Below, one piece after another: positions 62,701-64,000 of a stretch of DNA of 64,000 bases. How positions within the stretch are numbered: the stretch's first letter is position 1; each line of letters begins with the position of its first letter. The position numbers and the translations under genes were made by a program. Origin of the DNA: Acanthosoma haemorrhoidale (taxonomy: Eukaryota; Arthropoda; Insecta; Hemiptera; Acanthosomatidae); NCBI GenBank assembly GCA_930367205.1, contig OV884009.1:117875454-117939453 (forward strand), read 5' to 3'. The notes under the pieces are model-generated. The model had not been told where the DNA came from, made no database searches, and saw only the letters and a program-made list of their open reading frames with translations.

Positions 62701-63921
62701 AAATAACACTGATAAATGTTGTATATAAATATGTAATAAATACATGTAAAGTTTTTTAATAAATCACACATAAATAAAAAAATTTAATGGGAGACGTATT
62801 TTGCCTCAAAGTCAAGGAATATTAAATTTGGTCGGTGGCTGGTTGAGTGCCTTTCATTTGTCAAAGGGTGTTTACAAGGTGATATAAATGTCAGGAGTAG
62901 TGCGACACTCTTATTAACAGGAATACAAATAAAAAGTAGGCATAAATAGTAATTATGGACAGACACGAGGATCGAAAGAGATTGGTAGTACTACTATTCT
63001 GTCCATCCTTACGATGCGAAATTCTCCAACAAATGGAAAAAGGTCCTTCCTTGTGTGGCTCCGGAATGTCTTCTCAACTCAACATGGAAGCGGGTGAAAG
63101 AGCACGCGCGAGTGACAAATCCGCAGCGAGTTAGCCGACATCTGTACTCTTTCGCGGTACAACTCCAATCAGTCTACGCTACCTAAGTTGATATCAAGTC
63201 CGCAAACTGGTAATAGGTGACCGTTGGTATTCTGCACATTTACCCCATATCATTCACATAGCAAATATCACTTGTTCCCCAGCATCAGGTACAGGCCTCT
63301 CAAATAGGATATTCAAAAGATTTTTTAAGCACATGAAAAGATTTTTATTCCCATAGCATAGATATATATGAACATAAGCTCTTTATAGCTGGATGCATCA
63401 CATCTTATGATCGTTCCTAGAACTAATCTCCTCAAAGCTTCGATAATGAAACGATGAGGCCATGTAAACCACCTTTCATCAGTTGGCTCTAGTAACTAAA
63501 CTATCAAACAATTTTCACCAAGGAACCAGTGACGGACAGTCACACCCCATGTCTCGTCCGTCAATGATCCTTGTGGTTGACATGCCCTATAACAACATTC
63601 CATGTCTTGGATTTGCTCATTCGTCCGTGGCCTCAGCTCCATTCCCTTGGTGGTGAATATATAATTACGTGTCTAGGTGGATATGAGGATAGATTGATAA
63701 GTATCTATGTGCATATGTGAGTGGATATACTGGAATATGGATAGTGGAGATGGACGATTAATGAGGGATTGGTTGCAGGGACGAGACGCAACACCGTACC
63801 TGGAGCGGAACCGAGTCGGCCGTGATGGGATTGACTCGGCGGCTGCACTCACTGACATGGGCAAGTATCTCTTCCGTGAACGGAGGCTTCCGGTCTACGA
63901 CATTGCTGTCAGCATCACCAA
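38049..63921 (+). CDS. Secreted M12B (ADAMTS/reprolysin-like) metalloprotease, 5' part, eight exons
   Basis: Exons join in frame with matching phases (0, 1, 0, 0, 1, 2, 0, then 2 at the last donor), giving about 321 codons. They encode a signal peptide (exon 1), a reprolysin-type propeptide (exons 2-5), a basic maturation region (KRRS and GKRE in exon 6) and the start of the zinc-protease domain (YPEILVIVDYDGY in exon 6, SFWNGVDLRYKLLKGP in exon 7, RDATPYLERNRVGRDGIDSA in exon 8). The family is made as secreted zymogens that cut extracellular-matrix or other extracellular proteins. The zinc motif HExxHxxGxxH and any disintegrin or thrombospondin modules lie beyond the window. Insect ADAMTS (stall-like) proteins and hymenopteran venom metalloproteases share this layout, so the subfamily is undecided. 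All splice sites are GT-AG. Coding is confined to the exons; introns total about 25 kb and hold most of the transposons. Confidence 0.85.
38106..41365 (+). other. Intron 1, first half: little recognisable content
   Basis: AT-rich intron sequence. Apart from a possible decayed minus-strand coding stretch at 39,740-40,230 I see no element, RNA gene or repeat shared with the rest of the window. Confidence 0.5.
39740..40230 (-). pseudogene. Possible decayed coding stretch, unrecognised
   Basis: On the minus strand one frame is open for 110 codons, and a neighbouring frame gives YYFCDLCNAKTFR (a C2H2-finger-like Cys pair). Further on it gives SKWVVPHNFAKSRICMARII and VELLKLHEVCLQICDP, which looks protein-like. 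The frames do not join without shifts. It could be a retrocopy fragment or part of a DNA element. I do not recognise a family. Confidence 0.25.
41366..42297 (+). mobile_element. LINE-A, 5'-truncated copy in intron 1
   Basis: Nearly identical to 18,215-19,135. It starts in the RT after the catalytic motif (HLDEIEYW.NQW) and runs through the end of ORF2, the 3' UTR and the tail GTACAATAAAGG followed by an (AAT)n run. The flanks share AATTATTT (ends of 41,345-41,362 and 42,308-42,320), a possible but short target-site duplication. High similarity to the 17.9-kb copy suggests a recent insertion. It lies in sense orientation to the host gene. Confidence 0.85.
42420..44405 (+). mobile_element. Diverged LINE-A-like copy, interrupted
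   Basis: The endonuclease region at 42,470-42,660 matches LINE-A copy 1 (VYCPP.KSISN type, then the GG.FNAKH motif, here GGDFNAKH). RT pieces follow at 43,560-44,000: PHCESPGYDNLTAQIL, HQLGFRFHTLH and ARRFALQSKN. The 3' UTR ends in AAGCAAATTGTAATTTTC followed by TAATAAAAATC at 44,375-44,400. A block of about 670 bp (42,820-43,490) with opposite-strand coding character interrupts it. It is far more diverged than the neighbouring copy at 41,366. Confidence 0.7.
42820..43490 (-). other. Insert with minus-strand coding character, unrecognised
   Basis: The block is GC-richer than its surroundings and shares nothing with other LINE-A copies. The minus strand is open for 74 codons at 43,258-43,482 (KVKLRAKWISPDYWGFQELL, then FNEHIRAAVPQHCLDRDAAE). 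It continues after a stop with QARARMLRSIGQYSMDE and LLVDYEGNCRAFLIIVQRWK. I do not recognise a family; it may be a fragment of another retroelement's ORF. Confidence 0.35.
44492..44555 (+). CDS. Metalloprotease exon 2: start of propeptide
   Basis: Acceptor TATTTTAG before 44,492; donor AAAG/GTAAGA after 44,555 (phase 1). The frame continues exon 1 and reads IHESMTEEELKKIFHVDHPS. The short acidic/hydrophobic segment is the usual beginning of an M12B propeptide after the signal. It lies just after the diverged LINE-A copy. Confidence 0.8.
44939..45622 (+). mobile_element. Solo LTR (TG...CA, 684 bp) with TSD GTAAC, in intron 2
   Basis: It begins TGTAGCGAGCGCC and ends CCCCCGACA, and is flanked by GTAAC at 44,934-44,938 and 45,623-45,627. 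It has a TATTTAAG TATA-like box near 45,291 and a pyrimidine-rich start region after it. Its 3' part (around 45,470-45,520, ACATAGTGTATTGTCGGGAC and ATGGAGTCAGAT) aligns with the solo LTRs at 14,726 and 47,044, so all three belong to one LTR family. No internal coding region remains. Confidence 0.9.
45628..46260. other. Intron 2 sequence, no supported feature
   Basis: AT-rich. Open frames at 45,877-46,161 on both strands are short and unrecognised. I see nothing in it. Confidence 0.45.
46265..46365 (-). mobile_element. LINE-A 3' UTR fragment
   Basis: CCCCCACGCTCCTCC and GAGCGTGAGAGCCACAGACG match the reverse complement of the LINE-A 3' UTR (compare 52,879-52,965). Only about 100 bp remain, in antisense to the host gene. 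46,370-47,040 holds nothing else that I can name. Confidence 0.6.
47044..47709 (-). mobile_element. Solo LTR (666 bp), minus orientation, in intron 2
   Basis: The plus strand begins TGTCGGGATAG and ends GGCGTCACA, so the LTR reads on the minus strand from TGTGACGCC to CCCGACA. It is flanked by GTAAC at 47,039-47,043 and GCAAC at 47,710-47,714, a target-site duplication with one change. It is homologous over about 350 bp to 15,200-15,555 (for example GGGCCCTACAAA and ATCTTATGGAG/CTCCATAAGAT). Confidence 0.85.
47719..47752. repeat. (TA)n microsatellite
   Basis: A perfect TA run of about 34 bp directly downstream of the solo LTR. Confidence 0.95.
48002..48213 (+). CDS. Metalloprotease exon 3: propeptide
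   Basis: Acceptor TGTTGACAG before 48,002; donor GAG/GTAAGC after 48,213, phase 0. With the G carried from exon 2 it reads VPDYEVVWLR, then IRLQAFGRDLNLKLVRNDHL and VYQLIPHE. The pattern L-x-A-F-G-x-x-L-x-L-x-L is the hallmark of the reprolysin propeptide (Pep_M12B_propep type). Composition and codon use are clearly different from the surrounding AT-rich DNA. Confidence 0.9.
48291..48377 (+). CDS. Metalloprotease exon 4: propeptide
   Basis: Separated from exon 3 by a 77-bp intron. Acceptor AATATTTTAG; donor CTCTTT/GTAAGT after 48,377, phase 0. It reads EPSGDTYQDVENEAALLVHT followed by a short acidic segment to VLF. An antisense LINE-A begins only about 40 bp after the donor. Confidence 0.85.
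48415..50519 (-). mobile_element. LINE-A, antisense copy in intron 4
   Basis: Read on the minus strand from about 50,519 to 48,415: endonuclease (LASVYYPPNKSISDSQFISF, then FLVGEDFNAKHQHWG at 50,313-50,400), RT fingers, a degraded palm (CGTACATAGGC region near 49,145, matching YNLYTAD) and a 3' UTR ending in the reverse complement of the tail TTGTAATTTTATTAG. Frames carry many stops. The 5' part of the endonuclease is replaced at 50,520 by a piece of another LINE. Confidence 0.8.
50520..52420 (-). mobile_element. LINE-C, degraded Jockey-type element with ORF1 and ORF2 traces
   Basis: Minus-strand order: an ORF1 N-terminal stretch at 52,200-52,400 (NQIPPPQAKCMKPVPF), an ORF1 RNA-binding part at 51,930-52,090 (TLSYYKQILPVFF), an ORF1 tail at 51,700-51,860, endonuclease start at 51,300-51,515 (ILLWNANGLIQR, VLISQTHLKS, HGGVAVI), and RT fingers at 50,530-50,740 (LPKRKSPAYNLLTKEILQKL). 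The segment between (50,800-51,240) is unclear and shorter than a full endonuclease. It is distinct from LINE-A in sequence but of the same general type. Confidence 0.7.
52495..52630 (+). repeat. G4 5' LTR
   Basis: Aligns with the 3' LTR for about 130 bp (GAGATACGATCTTGGTATCTC; CAGGGAGTAACCTT; GCAGATGATTAATT). Its last part is lost in the internal deletion. Confidence 0.8.
52665..54560 (-). mobile_element. LINE-A nested in G4, 12-bp TSD
   Basis: Bounded by CTTGGTGGTTGA at 52,653-52,664 and 54,561-54,572. Reading on the minus strand it is 5'-truncated near the start of RT and runs to a tail (AATAAAGTTGTTGTCG). Open frames remain at 54,121-54,582 (RT fingers: NLPYRKSPGYDLLTPQILKQ, VLFAKPGKPPNDASSYRLIS) and 53,634-54,020 (palm: GVPQGSVLGPILYNLYTAD and the catalytic FADDTAVL). 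A GC-rich block at about 54,016-54,150 replaces the expected link between them. The end of RT (53,560-53,100) has several stops. Confidence 0.9.
54573..55260 (+). pseudogene. G4 protease end and reverse transcriptase
   Basis: Across the LINE-A target site the frame reads LVVERGHDLILGKETSVRLG (protease C-terminus). RT follows: LCICIDLTDLNKNAKRRQF, STRFSKLDCVKGFWQIPVTP, TFSTPWGRYSCRRVPFWLSS. The catalytic motif is IAMNDVLIH at 55,190-55,215, where this group normally has M-D-D-V-L-I, so the first catalytic Asp is Asn. A stop at 55,258-55,260 ends the frame. The thumb continues with breaks to about 55,560. Confidence 0.85.
55560..56050 (+). pseudogene. G4 RNase H
   Basis: Overlapping frames give EWSEDQAEAFKKLKTVLETP, then LSVDMSQHSLGVILLQNDQP (first RNase H strand, with SVDMS where TDAS is usual), VAFSSRSLSPAEKK, and after a break VIELDHKPFEAIMGEPLYKA and PARLQRILFEV. 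The order is correct for a Gypsy RNase H. Frameshifts and an AT-rich insertion near 55,825-55,880 (ATTCCAATACACTCCAATTT) disrupt it. Confidence 0.8.
56280..57040 (+). pseudogene. G4 integrase
   Basis: The zinc-finger region reads LHRAHRGIETYIKMAREVIY and WPNMSDNIKYFVQSCQTRQS (HH and the first Cys kept; the second Cys is Arg). The DDE core is mostly absent: sequence passes from the start of the core near 56,560 to the C-terminal region KSYQEQQKKFQDTEKTPHQV at about 56,670. After a stop comes WVPAAVVEPHKSSNSYIIPT, then DGIKYRRNSWFL and a Ser/Pro-rich tail to 57,040. Confidence 0.8.
57350..57505 (+). repeat. G4 3' LTR
   Basis: Starts TGTCAACGGATTTGAGAGAT and ends AACTTAGTGATA directly before the target repeat GGGTG. 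A short purine-rich tract (GAAGGAGGAGGA) precedes it at 57,338-57,349 and serves as polypurine tract. Confidence 0.85.
57684..57834 (+). CDS. Metalloprotease exon 5: end of propeptide
   Basis: Acceptor TATCATTTTAG; donor TATG/GTAAGA after 57,834, phase 1. It reads EGTIGHELVLKPLPKALRTR, the conserved C-terminal propeptide strand (G-T-I-G-x-x-L-V-L-x-P-L-P). It then becomes a charged stretch and VYKRNQQVEGQYSDYG. The gene resumes about 180 bp after the G4 element. Confidence 0.9.
58130..58840 (+). mobile_element. LINE-A fragment in intron 5
   Basis: Matches LINE-A copy 1 from about 12,480 on (CTCTCTGTCCACTA.GGG.TAATT, AATGGGTCCTGG). The RT-fingers frame at 58,373-58,669 shows EVCFLKNLPFQKFPGYWLTP and NPI-SLLPNLSKIFEKHLLK. 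It is strongly diverged and ends in the RT region, so both ends are missing. Confidence 0.7.
59062..59182 (+). CDS. Metalloprotease exon 6: maturation site and start of catalytic domain
   Basis: Acceptor TTTTTTGAGCAG; donor TATAG/GTCAGG after 59,182, phase 2. It reads LMEPGELIPNRKRRSLRGKR, giving two furin-type basic sites (RKRR and RGKR), then EAPYVIYPEILVIVDYDGY. The second part is the first beta strand of the M12B protease domain. Cleavage at the basic sites in the secretory pathway is expected to release the mature enzyme. Confidence 0.9.
59880..60070 (+). repeat. Third copy of the inverted-repeat family (diverged)
   Basis: Shares CAACACAATAA.CTG, GGGTTC, AATTCA/TTCA and CGACAGAATAATGGTAA with 29,440-29,665 in the same order and orientation. 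It lies in intron 6. Confidence 0.55.
60540..61553 (+). mobile_element. LINE-A 5' part: leader and ORF1 N-terminal half
   Basis: Matches copy 1 from 9,776 to about 10,800. The leader has TACTATCGATCTCCATAT and CCTTATTTCA. The ORF1 frame pieces at 60,944-61,237 (PTPTPSPIKRKPQRSNSNVP and MPNSFKVLKHTQG) and 61,254-61,526 (YFEDTKTDFHTYQLKQDRSL, HVVIRNLHPTIPADEIEETS) show the RNA-binding region before the zinc knuckles. It stops before the knuckles, so this copy keeps only the 5' end, an unusual survival for a LINE. Confidence 0.8.
60807..60890 (+). other. tRNA-like box A / box B segment with T-run in the LINE-A leader (copy 2)
   Basis: The order seen in copy 1 is repeated: GTGGCAGATTGGGTAGCACC, then GTGACTCCCGACC about 25 bp later, then a run of nine to ten T before AATAAAA. 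Confidence 0.45.
61694..61765 (-). other. tRNA-derived sequence (pseudo-tRNA or SINE head)
   Basis: The minus strand reads GGTTAGCTCAGTTGGTAAAG, a good box A and D-arm, then TTGGCAAGGGCCCAGG, then GGTTTAAGTCCCGATCC, a box B with one change from GGTTCRANTCC. The anticodon arm is too short for a functional tRNA. It lies just after the LINE-A 5' fragment. Confidence 0.55.
61770..62373 (+). other. End of intron 6, no supported feature
   Basis: AT-rich intron sequence with no repeat shared with the window and no recognised coding. I see nothing in it. Confidence 0.5.
62374..62503 (+). CDS. Metalloprotease exon 7: catalytic domain
   Basis: Acceptor TTCTTATCCAG; donor AGG/GTAAGA after 62,503, phase 0. 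It reads LHGGDNVQIKRYFISFWNGV, then DLRYKLLKGPKVRISIAGII, the first helix and second strand of an M12B protease. All positions align with exon 6 in phase. Confidence 0.9.
62504..63778 (+). other. Intron 7, no supported feature
   Basis: Contains no LINE, LTR or repeat that I can match to the rest of the window. A GC-richer stretch at 63,000-63,180 has no recognisable coding. I see nothing else in it. Confidence 0.5.
63779..63921 (+). CDS. Metalloprotease exon 8: catalytic domain, continues beyond window
   Basis: It reads RDATPYLERNRVGRDGIDSA, then ALTDMGKYLFRERRLPVYDI and AVSITK, the third strand and long helix of the domain. The donor is ACCAA/GTCAGT after 63,921, phase 2. The acceptor is taken as GGTTGCAG before 63,779 because it restores phase 0 from exon 7, but its pyrimidine tract is poor and the frame stays open upstream to 63,707, so the exon start is less certain than the others. 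The next exon, expected to lead to the zinc motif, is outside the window. Confidence 0.8.
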
Positions 63922-64000
63922 GTCAGTAGGCATTCACTAATTAGTCATTATATTCACCTTTCATCGACTTATGAGCCAAAACTCCTTAGTAATAGTAGAT

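Overview
The window is nuclear DNA from an arthropod, most likely an insect. It is AT-rich, has phase-consistent GT-AG introns, and carries Ty3/Gypsy LTR retrotransposons, Jockey-type and CR1-like LINEs, microsatellites and minisatellites. There are no bacterial-style operons. I found one host protein-coding gene. Almost everything else that codes is decayed retroelement.

Layout: 1-2,700 holds two tandem-repeat arrays (a 38-bp minisatellite and a ~65-bp satellite with a 323-bp higher-order period). 2,700-6,910 holds remnants of three LINEs. 6,915-15,900 is an old minus-strand Gypsy element (G1), split by a 4-kb LINE-A copy and by a solo LTR. 15,900-20,890 is a second minus-strand Gypsy (G2), split by a tandem LINE-A insertion with a clean 12-bp target-site duplication. 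21,050-26,110 is a third minus-strand Gypsy (G3), the best preserved, with gag, protease, RT/RNase H, part of integrase, a tRNA-Lys-like primer site and a 5' LTR. 26,110-38,000 is AT-rich DNA with an inverted-repeat family, a long (CT)n tract and two LINE-B copies.

From 38,045 to the right edge, eight plus-strand exons form the 5' part of a secreted M12B (ADAMTS/reprolysin-type) metalloprotease gene: signal peptide, propeptide with furin-type sites, then the first third of the catalytic domain. The zinc-binding helix and everything C-terminal lie beyond the window. Its large introns are filled with LINE-A copies, two solo LTRs, a third LINE (LINE-C) and a complete-boundary Gypsy element (G4, 52,495-57,505, TSD GGGTG) that itself holds a nested LINE-A with its own 12-bp TSD.

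The elements give a relative chronology. LINE-A was active after G1, G2 and G4 had inserted, and a TG...CA LTR family inserted into G1 gag and into intron 2 of the host gene. I see no unknown multi-gene system. The most unusual items are the pol III-like box A/box B plus T-run in the LINE-A leader, the dimeric LINE-A sharing one TSD, the higher-order satellite, and candidate upstream non-coding exons of the metalloprotease. Letters for element families (LINE-A, G1 and so on) are labels used only here.
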